A stretch of DNA of 32,945 bases from Amycolatopsis circi (GTDB lineage Bacteria > Actinomycetota > Actinomycetes > Mycobacteriales > Pseudonocardiaceae): assembly GCF_003385235.1 (NCBI RefSeq), contig NZ_PQIA01000107.1, positions 1 to 32,945 of the forward strand. Reading direction: 5' to 3'. The position numbers and the translations under genes were made by a program. The notes beneath the pieces are model-generated. The model saw nothing but the letters and a program-made list of their open reading frames with translations. It was not told where the DNA came from and made no database searches. Below are positions 1 to 7,346 of the stretch, one piece after another (position 1 is the first letter of the stretch; every line of letters begins with the position of its first letter).

Positions 1-615
1 GCGTCGGCGGGAATCGCCGTCCTGGCGATGGCGGCCGAGGTGTTCTTCCTGCCTTGGGTGCCGGCCCCGACCCCGGCCGCCGTCGCCGACCCGGCGCCCG
101 GCTCGCTGCCGGGAGAGGACGGCGCGCCCGCCGAGCTGCCCTCGGACGGCCAGGCGATCGGCCTGCAACGCCCCGGCAGCATCCGGCTGCCGGACGGCTC
201 CGAGGCCCGGCTGAAGCGCACCGAGATCACCCAGAAAGGCATCCTGCCGATCCCGCGCGGCCTGAGCGACGCCGCGTGGTGGGGTGCCCGCCTCGGCGCG
301 ACGCAGGGCGCGGCAGTGCTCTCCGGACACGTCAACTGGGCCGGTGCGAAGGGTCCCTTCGACGACCTGTGGCGCGTCCGCACCGGCGACAACGTCAGCA
401 TCGTCGACGCGTCCGGCGGCCGCTGGCTCTACCGCGTCACCGGCGCGACCACGATTCCGAAGGAACAGCTGCCCGCGCAGGCCCCCGGCTGGTTCGCCCA
501 GACCGGCCCGCACCGCCTGGTCCTGGTCACCTGCGGCGGCGACTACGTCGGCGGCACCGAGGGCTACGACGAGAACCGGATCGTCACGGCGGACCTCGTC
601 TCCCGGCCGGACTGA
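1..615 (+). CDS. class F sortase, 5'-truncated by window edge
   Basis: Class F sortases are small membrane-anchored cysteine transpeptidases of actinobacteria that act on the outer face of the membrane. The reading frame is open from base 1, and the first codons encode a hydrophobic stretch (ASAGIAVLAMAAEVFFLPWV), so the true start and part of the membrane anchor lie outside the window. A Pro/Ala-rich linker follows, then the sortase barrel. The expected catalytic residues are visible: His in SGHVNW (328-330), Cys in VTCGGDY (532-534) and Arg in ENRIV (577-579). The 204 visible residues are nearly a complete family member. An internal ATG at 28 is in frame but would cut into the anchor, so it is unlikely to be the start. 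A second sortase of the same type follows after 94 bp. The substrate is not evident. Confidence 0.88.
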   Translation, partial: ASAGIAVLAMAAEVFFLPWVPAPTPAAVADPAPGSLPGEDGAPAELPSDGQAIGLQRPGSIRLPDGSEARLKRTEITQKGILPIPRGLSDAAWWGARLGATQGAAVLSGHVNWAGAKGPFDDLWRVRTGDNVSIVDASGGRWLYRVTGATTIPKEQLPAQAPGWFAQTGPHRLVLVTCGGDYVGGTEGYDENRIVTADLVSRPD

Positions 616-709
616 GCCGACCGCGAAGGCCCCTGGCGAAAGTCCGTGCAACCCCGCCGGCGCCTCATCGCATGTCTCCCCGGAGAAACCTCCAGACCAG
701 GGGAGCACG

Positions 710-1360
710 ATGCAGGGGACACAGGCCCAACCAGCACGCAAACGCGGCGCACTGATCGTCGTGGCGGCAGTCGTCGCGGTGGCAGCCGTCATCGCCGCGG
801 TGCTGATCTTCTTCGCCGGCAAGGACCACGCCGACTCGGCACAGCCGCAGCAGCAGACCGGCACCGCGCAGGCCGGAGGCAGCCAAGCCGGAAACAGCCA
901 GCCGGACCCCGGACAGACCCCCGGCTCGGTCAAGCTGCCCGGCGGCGGGCAGGCGAAGCTGATCCCCGAGGAGGTCGGCGGCGACGGCGCGCTGCCGATC
1001 CCCAAGAGCCTCTCCGAGGCGGCGTGGTGGGGCTCCGGCGTCGGGGCCGCGCAGGGCGTCACGCTGCTGTCCGGGCACGTCAACTGGGCCGGGAAGACCG
1101 GGCCGTTCCAGGAACTCTGGCGGATGAAACCCGGCCAGGTCGTCACCGTCACCGATGCTGCGGGCAAGCCGTGGGAGTACAAGATCGACGAGGCGCGCAC
1201 GATCCACAAATCGGATCTGGCCGCGGAATCCGCGAAGCTCTTCGACCCCGAGGGCCCGCACCGGCTGGTGCTCGTCACGTGCGGCGGCGACTACGTCGGC
1301 GGCCAGGAGGGCTACGACGACAACCGGGTCGTGACGGCCTCGCCGGTCACCCGTTCGTGA
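710..1360 (+). CDS. class F sortase (second copy)
   Basis: A second class F sortase of 216 residues. The ATG at 710 is preceded by GGGGAG (700-705); the frame is open further upstream, but that part overlaps the previous sortase gene. Order: short basic N-terminus (KRKR-like, residues 10-12), one membrane helix (about 14-36), a Gln/Gly/Ser-rich linker (about 41-72) and the catalytic domain. His123 (SGHVNWAG), Cys191 (VTCGGDYVGG) and Arg206 (DNRVV) form the presumed catalytic triad. The C-terminal domain matches the preceding sortase motif for motif, so the two look like a tandem duplication with divergent linkers. No LPXTG-type substrate is visible in the window. The enzyme class is firm; its role in attaching a particular surface protein is unknown. 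Confidence 0.88.
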   Translation: MQGTQAQPARKRGALIVVAAVVAVAAVIAAVLIFFAGKDHADSAQPQQQTGTAQAGGSQAGNSQPDPGQTPGSVKLPGGGQAKLIPEEVGGDGALPIPKSLSEAAWWGSGVGAAQGVTLLSGHVNWAGKTGPFQELWRMKPGQVVTVTDAAGKPWEYKIDEARTIHKSDLAAESAKLFDPEGPHRLVLVTCGGDYVGGQEGYDDNRVVTASPVTRS

Positions 1361-1445
1361 CCTCCGACCTGCGCGGAGGCTCCGGGGACCGGCCGGATAC
1401 GCTGGACCTTCCGATAACTGTCCCCGCATGCGTCCGGAGCGTGGA

Positions 1446-2834
1446 GTGCCCGCCAACAAAATCGAAACCGTCGTCAGTCTGTGCAAGCACCGTGGCTTCG
1501 TCTTCCCGTCGGGAGACATCTACGGCGGCACCAGGTCGGCGTGGGACTACGGGCCGCTCGGCGTTGAGCTGAAGGACAACATCAAGCGCCAGTGGTGGAA
1601 GACCGTCGTGCAGAGCCGCGAGGACGTGGTCGGCATCGACTCGTCGGTGATCCTGCCGCGCCAGGTCTGGGTCGCCTCGGGGCACGTGAACGTGTTCACC
1701 GACCCGCTGATCGAGTGCCTTTCGTGCCACAAGCGGTTCCGCGCCGACCAGCTCGCCGAGGACTTCGAGGCGCGCACCGGCAAGGCGACCACCGAGGACG
1801 ACCTGTCCGAGGTGCCGTGCCCGAACTGCGGCACCCGCGGCAAGTACACCGAGCCGCGCGACTTCAACATGATGCTGAAGACGCACCTCGGCCCGGTCGA
1901 GACCGAGGAAGGCCTGGCCTACCTCCGCCCGGAGACCGCGCAGGGCATCTTCGTGAACTTCCTCAACGTGCAGAAGGCCTCGCGCAAGAAGCCGCCGTTC
2001 GGCATCGGCCAGATCGGCAAGTCCTTCCGCAACGAGATCACGCCGGGCAACTTCATCTTCCGCACGCGCGAGTTCGAGCAGATGGAGATGGAGTTCTTCG
2101 TCGAGCCGGGCGACGACGAGCAGTGGCACCAGTACTGGATCGACGCGCGCACCGACTGGTACAAGGACCTCGGCATCAAGGCCGAGAACCTGCGCCACTT
2201 CGAGCACCCGAAGGAAAAGCTCTCGCACTACGCGAAGCGCACCGTCGACATCGAATACCGGTTCGCGTTCAACGCCGGTCAGGAGTGGGGCGAGCTGGAA
2301 GGCATCGCCAACCGCACCGACTTCGACCTGACCACGCACTCGAACCACTCGGGCGTGGACCTGTCGTTCTTCGACCAGGCCTCGGGCCAGCGCTACCGGC
2401 CGTTCGTGATCGAGCCGGCCGCGGGCGTGGGCCGTTCGATGATGGCGTTCCTGGTCGACGCGTACGACGAGGAAGAGGTGCCGAACGCCAAGGGCGGCAC
2501 CGACAAACGCACCGTGCTGCACCTCGACCCGCGGCTCGCGCCGTTCAAGGCCGCGGTGCTGCCGCTGTCGCGCAACGCCGACCTGTCGCCGAAGGCGCGC
2601 GACCTGGCCGCGCGGCTGCGCAAGCACTGGAACGTCGACTTCGACGACGCCCAGGCGATCGGCCGCCGTTACCGCCGCCAGGACGAGATCGGCACGCCGT
2701 ACTGCGTCACGGTCGACTTCGACACGCTCGAGGACAACGCCGTGACGGTCCGCGAGCGGGACAGCATGAGCCAGGAGCGTATTTCGATCGACCAGGTGGA
2801 GTCGTACCTGGCCGGTCGTCTGCTGGGCTGCTGA
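1446..2834 (+). CDS. glyS: glycyl-tRNA synthetase (class II, alpha2 type)
   Basis: Charges tRNA-Gly with glycine using ATP in the cytoplasm. The 462-residue length fits the dimeric bacterial/eukaryal-type enzyme, not the alpha2beta2 form. Visible marks: the N-terminal block GGTRSAWDYGPLGVELK, a zinc-like pair CLSC (91-94) and CPNC (125-128), class II motif 2 around FRNEITPG with FRTREFEQMEMEFF, and motif 3 GVGRSMMAFL near residue 325. The C-terminal anticodon-binding domain includes RYRRQDEIGTPYCVTVD. Start choice: GTG 1446 has GGAG 6 nt upstream and gives the usual MPANKIETVV start. An in-frame ATG at 1428 (468 aa) is the alternative; it lacks a Shine-Dalgarno but has TAACTG 7 nt before it, so a leaderless start cannot be excluded. 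A strong hairpin follows the gene. Confidence 0.95.
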   Translation: MPANKIETVVSLCKHRGFVFPSGDIYGGTRSAWDYGPLGVELKDNIKRQWWKTVVQSREDVVGIDSSVILPRQVWVASGHVNVFTDPLIECLSCHKRFRADQLAEDFEARTGKATTEDDLSEVPCPNCGTRGKYTEPRDFNMMLKTHLGPVETEEGLAYLRPETAQGIFVNFLNVQKASRKKPPFGIGQIGKSFRNEITPGNFIFRTREFEQMEMEFFVEPGDDEQWHQYWIDARTDWYKDLGIKAENLRHFEHPKEKLSHYAKRTVDIEYRFAFNAGQEWGELEGIANRTDFDLTTHSNHSGVDLSFFDQASGQRYRPFVIEPAAGVGRSMMAFLVDAYDEEEVPNAKGGTDKRTVLHLDPRLAPFKAAVLPLSRNADLSPKARDLAARLRKHWNVDFDDAQAIGRRYRRQDEIGTPYCVTVDFDTLEDNAVTVRERDSMSQERISIDQVESYLAGRLLGC

Positions 2835-2850
2835 CCGCCGCGAAACCGTT

Positions 2851-2892
2851 CCGGACGGCCCTTTCCCGCAACTGCGGGGGAGGGCCGTCCGG
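2851..2892 (+). terminator. hairpin terminator after glyS
   Basis: A perfect 12-bp inverted repeat, CCGGACGGCCCT (2851-2862) and AGGGCCGTCCGG (2881-2892). A smaller CCCGC/GCGGG hairpin can form in the loop. It begins 17 bp after the glyS stop. There is no T-run (CATTTCGC follows), as is common for terminators in high-GC actinomycetes. Confidence 0.7.
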
Positions 2893-2920
2893 CATTTCGC
2901 CCCCGGCACCCCTGACACCT

Positions 2921-2939
2921 GTCACGGTCGGGTCGTGAC
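2921..2939. promoter_or_regulatory. candidate operator upstream of ABC transporter operon
   Basis: Inverted repeat GTCACG (2921-2926) and CGTGAC (2934-2939) separated by 7 bp, 46 bp before the ATG of the ABC ATPase. The operon encodes its own LuxR-type response regulator, and members of that class usually bind inverted repeats, so this is a reasonable candidate site for autoregulation. This is inference from position and symmetry only. Confidence 0.4.
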
Positions 2940-2984
2940 GCTCGGCCTGAGTACCGGCCGCCGCGGCGCGGCACGCTTCAAGCC

Positions 2985-3914
2985 ATGGACAACACACAGG
3001 AAATCGCGGCGGGGGCAGCGATCAGGCTGGGCGGGATCGCGAAGCGCTACGGCGACGTGCGCGCGGTCAGCCACGTCGACCTGACCATCGCGCCGGGGGA
3101 AGTCGTGGCGCTGCTCGGGCCCAACGGGGCGGGCAAATCGACCACGGTCGACATGATTCTGGGGCTCACCACCCCCGACGAGGGCACCGTTTCGGTGTTC
3201 GGCCAGACGCCCGCCGACGCGGTGCGCGCCGGGATGATCGGCGCGATGCTGCAGGGCGGCACGCTGCTGGACGACCTGACCGTGCGCGAAACCGTCGGCC
3301 TTGTCGCGAAACTGCACCGCCGTCCGATGCCGGTGCGCGACGCGCTGCGCAGCGCGGGCGTCGAGCACATCGCCGACCGGCGGGCCAACAAGCTTTCCGG
3401 CGGGCAGAAGCAGCGCGTGCGGTTCGCGGTCGCGCTCGTGTCCGACCCCGATCTGCTCGTCCTCGACGAGCCGACCGCGGCGATGGACGTCGGCAGCCGG
3501 CGCGAGTTCTGGAAGTCGATGTACTCGTTCACCGACACCGGCCGCACCGTGCTGTTCGCGACCCACTACCTGGAAGAGGCCGAGGAATTCGCCGACCGGG
3601 TCGTGCTGATGCGGGCCGGGGAGATCGTCGCCGACGGGTCCGTCGCGGAGGTCCGCGCGCTCGCCGGCGGCCGCACCATCCGGGCGGTGCTTCCGGCCGG
3701 GGTCACCGACCAGCTGGTTTCGACGCTGCCCGCGGTCACGTCCTTCGAACTGCGCGGCGAACGCGTAGCACTGTCCAGTTCGGACTCCGACACCACCTTG
3801 CGCGCGCTGCTCGCCGCCGTCCCGACTGTGCACGACATCGAGATCGGCGCGGTCGGCCTCGAAGGCGCGTTCCTTTCCCTGACCTCCGACGAAACGGAAG
3901 AAGCAGTCCGATGA
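2985..3914 (+). CDS. ABC transporter ATP-binding protein (ABC-2 / drug-export type)
   Basis: ATPase subunit (309 aa) of an exporter of the DrrA/CcmA-like group. It energises the permease encoded by the next gene at the cytoplasmic face of the membrane. Walker A GPNGAGKS (45-52), Q-loop near MLQGGTLL, ABC signature LSGGQKQR (137-144), Walker B LLVLDEP (157-163) and H-loop His194 in ATHYLEEAEE are all present. The C-terminal 90 residues form a tail typical of this family. The ATG at 2985 has no clear Shine-Dalgarno. The stop overlaps the permease start by 4 bp (ATGA), so the two are translationally coupled. The following kinase and response regulator suggest that the exporter is induced by an envelope or drug signal. 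The substrate cannot be told from sequence. Confidence 0.92.
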   Translation: MDNTQEIAAGAAIRLGGIAKRYGDVRAVSHVDLTIAPGEVVALLGPNGAGKSTTVDMILGLTTPDEGTVSVFGQTPADAVRAGMIGAMLQGGTLLDDLTVRETVGLVAKLHRRPMPVRDALRSAGVEHIADRRANKLSGGQKQRVRFAVALVSDPDLLVLDEPTAAMDVGSRREFWKSMYSFTDTGRTVLFATHYLEEAEEFADRVVLMRAGEIVADGSVAEVRALAGGRTIRAVLPAGVTDQLVSTLPAVTSFELRGERVALSSSDSDTTLRALLAAVPTVHDIEIGAVGLEGAFLSLTSDETEEAVR

Positions 3915-4651
3915 ATCCCGCCTACCTGGTCGTCGAAACCCGCAGGCTGTTCCGCTCGCCGCGGTTCCTGGTCTTCGTCGTGGCCTTCCCGGTTCTCATG
4001 TTCCTGTTGCAGGCCACGGTGTTCACCGACAAGTCCGCGCCGGACCACGTCGCGGTCGCGGGCGTGATCATGGTCAACATGATGACGTTCGGCACGTTCG
4101 CCGCGGCCACCACGAACGGCGCCCGGCTCGCGATCGAACGGGCGGGCGGCTGGCAGCGGCAGCTGCGGCTGACCCCGCTGTCCGGCGCGGGCTACCTCGG
4201 CGGCAAAGCGCTGTCCGGGATGCTCGCCGGGCTGCCCGCGCTGATCCTGGTCCCGGCCGTCGCGGCGTTTTCCCAGGGCGTGCACCTCGACCCGGCGGGC
4301 TGGCTGCGGGTCTTCCTCGGGATTTTCCTCGGCACCATTCCGCTGGTGCTGCTCGGACTGCTGCTGGGCCAGTTCGGCACGCCGGAGTCGATGCAGCCGA
4401 TCAGCATGATCGTCACGCTCGGCATGGGTTTCCTCGGCGGGCTCTGGATCCCGCTGGAGGGCATGCCGTCCTGGATGCACGACGTCGCGCAGGTCATGCC
4501 GACCTACTGGGTCCTCGGACTGGTCCGGCCGGCGGTGACGAATCAGCTGCTGGTGAGCTTGCCGTCCGCGATCGGCGTGCTGGGCGCGTGGACGCTGGCG
4601 CTCGGGATTGTCGTGGTCAGGCGATACCGTAAGGACAGCGCCCGGGTTTGA
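3911..4651 (+). CDS. ABC-2 type permease
   Basis: Membrane subunit (246 aa) paired with the upstream ATPase. It shows about six hydrophobic segments: FLVFVVAFPVLMFLLQ near the N-terminus, then VAGVIMVNMMTFGTFAA, the segment after YLGGKALSGMLAG, VFLGIFLGTIPLVLLGLLLG, the ISMIVTLGMGFLGGLWIP segment, and a final helix GVLGAWTLALGIVVV. The motif GGLWIPLEGMP followed by MPTYWVLGLVRP matches the C-terminal block usual in ABC-2 exporters of the DrrB/NatB kind. The start ATG overlaps the ATPase stop. The TGA overlaps an upstream TTG of the kinase frame, but the kinase start is better placed 24 bp downstream. Exported compound unknown. Confidence 0.9.
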   Translation: MNPAYLVVETRRLFRSPRFLVFVVAFPVLMFLLQATVFTDKSAPDHVAVAGVIMVNMMTFGTFAAATTNGARLAIERAGGWQRQLRLTPLSGAGYLGGKALSGMLAGLPALILVPAVAAFSQGVHLDPAGWLRVFLGIFLGTIPLVLLGLLLGQFGTPESMQPISMIVTLGMGFLGGLWIPLEGMPSWMHDVAQVMPTYWVLGLVRPAVTNQLLVSLPSAIGVLGAWTLALGIVVVRRYRKDSARV

Positions 4652-4674
4652 CCGGGCGGGGAGGGAAGAACGAC

Positions 4675-5904
4675 GTGTGGCCACTCGGCCGTGAAGCGGC
4701 GACCGGCAAGCCGGCCTCGCCCGGGTACTCGCTCAAGGACCGGGCGGCGTGGTGGGACGACCCGGTTTCGGGAGGGCGGCGCGGGCCGGGCAAGCCGGGA
4801 TGGGCGATCTTCTCGGCGGCGTTCCTGCTGCCCTTCCTGATCCCGGCGACCCGCGGGCTGGTCGAGGACCCCGCGCCGCTGTGGGCGCGAATTCTTCTCG
4901 GCGTGACGGTCTACGCCTACGCCGCCTGCTACGCGGTGTTCCCCGCGCTCTTCGGCAAGCCGCGGCGGACGAAACTCTGGTTCGGCGCGGTCATGCTGGT
5001 GCTGGGCCTGCTGAGCGCGCTGCTCACCGACGCCAGCCCCTACGTCCTGCTCTACGCCACCGCGACGCTGGCCTTCCTGTTCCCGGCGGCCTGGGCGGTC
5101 ATCTTCGACGGGTCGGCGCTGGGCCTGCTGGTGCTGGTGCTGTACCTGCGCGGTGACCTGCCGGACCGGATCAGCGACGTGATCACCGTCGGCTCGGTCA
5201 CGCTGGCGATGTTCTTCATGTCCAACCTGATCCGGGCCATCCGCAGGCTGGAGCTGGCGAACAAGGAGATCGCGACGCTCGCGGTGGCCACCGAACGCGA
5301 GCGGGTCGCCCGCGATCTGCACGACCTGCTCGGGCACAGCCTGACCACGATCACGGTCAAGTCCGGACTGGCGCGGCGGGTGCTGGAAAGCTCCGGCGAC
5401 ATCGGCCGCGCGGTGCAGGAGATCCGCGAGGTCGAGGGGCTGAGCCGGTCGGCGCTGTCGGATGTGCGGGCGACAGTGTCGGAGTACCGGGAGGTGTCGC
5501 TGCCCGCGGAGATCGCCGGAGCGCGGGCGGCGTTGCGCGCGGCGGAGATCGACGCCGAGCTGCCGCACGCGGTGGACAACGTGCGCGCGGAACTGCACAG
5601 CACGTTCGGCTACGTGCTGCGCGAGGCGATCACCAACGTGCTGCGGCATTCCGGTGCGAAGGCGGTCAAGGTGCGGCTGGGCCGCGACTGGATGGAGATC
5701 GAGGACAACGGCTGCGCGGCGGCGGAGGTTACGCCAGGCAACGGGTTGCGAGGATTGACCGAACGGATGGGCGCGGTCGGGGGCACGGTGACGACGCGGG
5801 TGCGGCCCGGGGGAGGATGGGTCGTCCGAGCGGAGGCCCCGGAGCCGAGCCCGGCCGGATCCGCCGTCGCGGTGCGGGCCGAACCCACTGGAGGACTGGC
5901 GTGA
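4675..5904 (+). CDS. sensor histidine kinase (DesK/NarL family, HisKA_3)
   Basis: Membrane sensor kinase of 409 residues. After a polar N-terminus (1-40) there are five or six membrane segments between about 42 and 185 (for example IFSAAFLLPFLIPA, LLGVTVYAYAACYAVFPALF, FGAVMLVLGLLSALL, ITVGSVTLAMFFMSNLI). A short coiled linker leads to the HisKA_3 dimerisation box ERERVARDLHDLLGHSL with phospho-accepting His216. The ATPase domain carries LREAITNVLRHS (N-box), EIEDNGCA (G1) and GNGLRGLTERM (G2). GTG 4675 is preferred because GGAGGG lies 9 nt upstream; an in-frame TTG at 4648 overlaps the permease stop and is the alternative. The stop overlaps the response-regulator start (GTGA). The multi-span sensor with little extracellular sequence suggests it senses the membrane, as in DesK or LiaS. 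Confidence 0.9.
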   Translation: MWPLGREAATGKPASPGYSLKDRAAWWDDPVSGGRRGPGKPGWAIFSAAFLLPFLIPATRGLVEDPAPLWARILLGVTVYAYAACYAVFPALFGKPRRTKLWFGAVMLVLGLLSALLTDASPYVLLYATATLAFLFPAAWAVIFDGSALGLLVLVLYLRGDLPDRISDVITVGSVTLAMFFMSNLIRAIRRLELANKEIATLAVATERERVARDLHDLLGHSLTTITVKSGLARRVLESSGDIGRAVQEIREVEGLSRSALSDVRATVSEYREVSLPAEIAGARAALRAAEIDAELPHAVDNVRAELHSTFGYVLREAITNVLRHSGAKAVKVRLGRDWMEIEDNGCAAAEVTPGNGLRGLTERMGAVGGTVTTRVRPGGGWVVRAEAPEPSPAGSAVAVRAEPTGGLA

Positions 5905-6506
5905 TCCGGGTGCTGCTGGCCGACGACCAGGCGATGGTGCGCGGGGCGCTGGCCACCGTGCTGGGACTGGAAGCCGACATCGAGGTCGTCGCCCAGGTCG
6001 GCACCGGCGACGAGGTGGTGGCCACGGCGAAGGAAACGACACCGGACGTCGCGCTGCTCGACGTGCAGATGCCCGGCATGGACGGCCTCACCGCAGCAGC
6101 CGAGCTGAAAACCGCGCTTCCGGCGTGCCGAGTGATCATCTGCACGACCTTCGGCCGCCCCGGCTACCTCGCCCGAGCGATGGCGGCAGGTGCGGCCGGG
6201 TTCGTAGTGAAGGACGCGCCGCCGGAACAGCTGGTCGAAGCGGTGCGCCGAGTCCACAGTGGACTTCGGGTGGTCGATCCGGCGTTGGCCGCGGAATCGC
6301 TCGCCACCGGGACGAGCCCGCTGACCGCCCGAGAACGCGACGTGCTCAGCGCGGCCAAGGACGGGAGTACCGTCGCGGATATCGCGAAGTCGCTTTTCCT
6401 GTCTGATGGAACGGTGCGAAACCATCTGTCGTCGGCGATCGGGAAGACGGGCGCACGCACCCGCGCGGAGGCGGTGCGGTTGTCGGAGGAGCGGGGCTGG
6501 CTCTAG
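5901..6506 (+). CDS. response regulator, NarL/LuxR family
   Basis: DNA-binding partner (201 aa) of the upstream kinase. Receiver domain: acidic pair DD at 8-9, phospho-acceptor Asp54 in ALLDVQMPGMDG, and the conserved Lys in VVKDAPPEQL. The C-terminal LuxR-type helix-turn-helix reads LTARERDVLSAAKDG, then ADIAKSLFLSDGTVRNHLSS. GTG 5901 overlaps the kinase stop by four bases and has GGAGGA just upstream (about 5 nt), which fixes the start; the frame is open further upstream within the kinase gene. Tight coupling of ATPase, permease, kinase and regulator implies one transcript. Autoregulation at the inverted repeat before the ATPase gene is plausible. A perfect hairpin terminator closes the operon. 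Confidence 0.92.
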   Translation: MIRVLLADDQAMVRGALATVLGLEADIEVVAQVGTGDEVVATAKETTPDVALLDVQMPGMDGLTAAAELKTALPACRVIICTTFGRPGYLARAMAAGAAGFVVKDAPPEQLVEAVRRVHSGLRVVDPALAAESLATGTSPLTARERDVLSAAKDGSTVADIAKSLFLSDGTVRNHLSSAIGKTGARTRAEAVRLSEERGWL

Positions 6507-6541
6507 CCCGGGGTGCCGCGCGGCTCGGCTCCCGCGGATGT

Positions 6542-6598
6542 CCGTGAGGGGAACCCTGAGGGACTCTGATTCCCGCAGGGTTCCCCTCACGGCTTTTT
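6542..6598 (+). terminator. rho-independent terminator of ABC/two-component operon
   Basis: A perfect 17-bp inverted repeat: CCGTGAGGGGAACCCTG at 6542-6558 and its reverse complement at 6576-6592, with a 17-nt loop. CTTTTT follows (6593-6598). It lies 36 bp after the response-regulator stop and before the YdcF gene. The stem is longer than a terminator needs, and its outer sequence resembles the hairpin at 12210-12255. Confidence 0.85.
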
Positions 6599-6668
6599 GC
6601 CTCCCGCTGCGGAGCGTGAGCGGGGTGCCTGCCCAGTGCCGGAGGACGGCTCTGCGAGGATGGCCGCC

Positions 6669-7316
6669 ATGGATGCGTGGACTGGTCCCACTGCGGGAAA
6701 CTGGGTGCGCCGCCTCGTTTTCGGTGCGGTGCTGGCCCTCGTCGCGGTCGTCGGGGGCACCGCGTTCCGGGTGTGGCAGGTCGCGCGCGAGAACGATCGG
6801 ACCCCGGCGGACGCGATCGTCGTGCTGGGCGCCGCGCAGTACAACGGCAAGCCCTCCGAAATCTTCACCGCGCGGCTCGAGAAGGCGCGGCAGCTCTACG
6901 CCGAGGGCGTCTCGAAGACCGTCATCACGGCTGGCGGCAAGAAGACCCGCGACAACTTCACCGAGGCGACGGCCGGTGCGCGGTGGCTGACCAAGCACGG
7001 CGTGCCGCAAGCCGCGACGTTGCCGGTCGGCGAAGGGAATGACACCCTGCGCAGCCTCCGCGCGGTCGCCGATCAGGTGAAGGCTCGCGGCTGGCGTTCG
7101 GTGGTGCTGGTCAGCGATCCGTGGCATTCCTACCGGTCGCGGACGATGTCCGAGGACCTCGGACTGGAGGCGTGGACCGCGCCGACGCACAGCGGGCCGA
7201 TCGTGCAGGAGCGTTCGACGCAGGTTCGCTACATCTACCGCGAAACCGGTGCGCTGCTGTTCTACGAGCTGACCAAGGCGCCCGCGGACGACCTGTTCGG
7301 CACGACGATGGGCTGA
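6669..7316 (+). CDS. YdcF/SanA-like (DUF218) membrane-anchored protein
   Basis: 215-residue protein with one N-terminal membrane helix (about 14-33) followed by a DUF218 domain. The marks are ADAIVVLGAAQYNGKPS (substrate-loop start), FTARLEKARQLYAEG, VITAGGKKTRDNFTEATAGARWL, LPVGEGNDTLRSL and VVLVSDPWHSYRSRTMSEDLGL. DUF218 proteins (YdcF, SanA, ElyC) are linked to envelope integrity or lipid-carrier metabolism, with biochemistry still unclear. ATG 6669 has GCGAGG 9 nt upstream. ATG 6660 is the alternative. Starts further upstream would overlap the preceding terminator. The gene sits 30 bp before dgt on the same strand, but dgt appears to carry its own promoter. Confidence 0.85.
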   Translation: MDAWTGPTAGNWVRRLVFGAVLALVAVVGGTAFRVWQVARENDRTPADAIVVLGAAQYNGKPSEIFTARLEKARQLYAEGVSKTVITAGGKKTRDNFTEATAGARWLTKHGVPQAATLPVGEGNDTLRSLRAVADQVKARGWRSVVLVSDPWHSYRSRTMSEDLGLEAWTAPTHSGPIVQERSTQVRYIYRETGALLFYELTKAPADDLFGTTMG

Positions 7317-7334
7317 ATTGTCGGTCCCCGCGCC

Positions 7335-7346
7335 TAAGCTGACGGG
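7335..7346 (+). promoter_or_regulatory. -10 element for leaderless dgt transcript
   Basis: TAAGCT (7335-7340) followed by exactly 6 nt and then the GTG start of dgt; there is no Shine-Dalgarno. This spacing puts the transcription start on or next to the start codon, the pattern of leaderless actinobacterial mRNAs. No convincing -35 is seen. The same arrangement occurs before the serpin and dnaG genes. Confidence 0.45.

Noticed and set aside
1396..1427. Possible T-box or riboswitch leader before glyS
   Set aside because: The leader is far too short and no specifier or antiterminator structure is visible.
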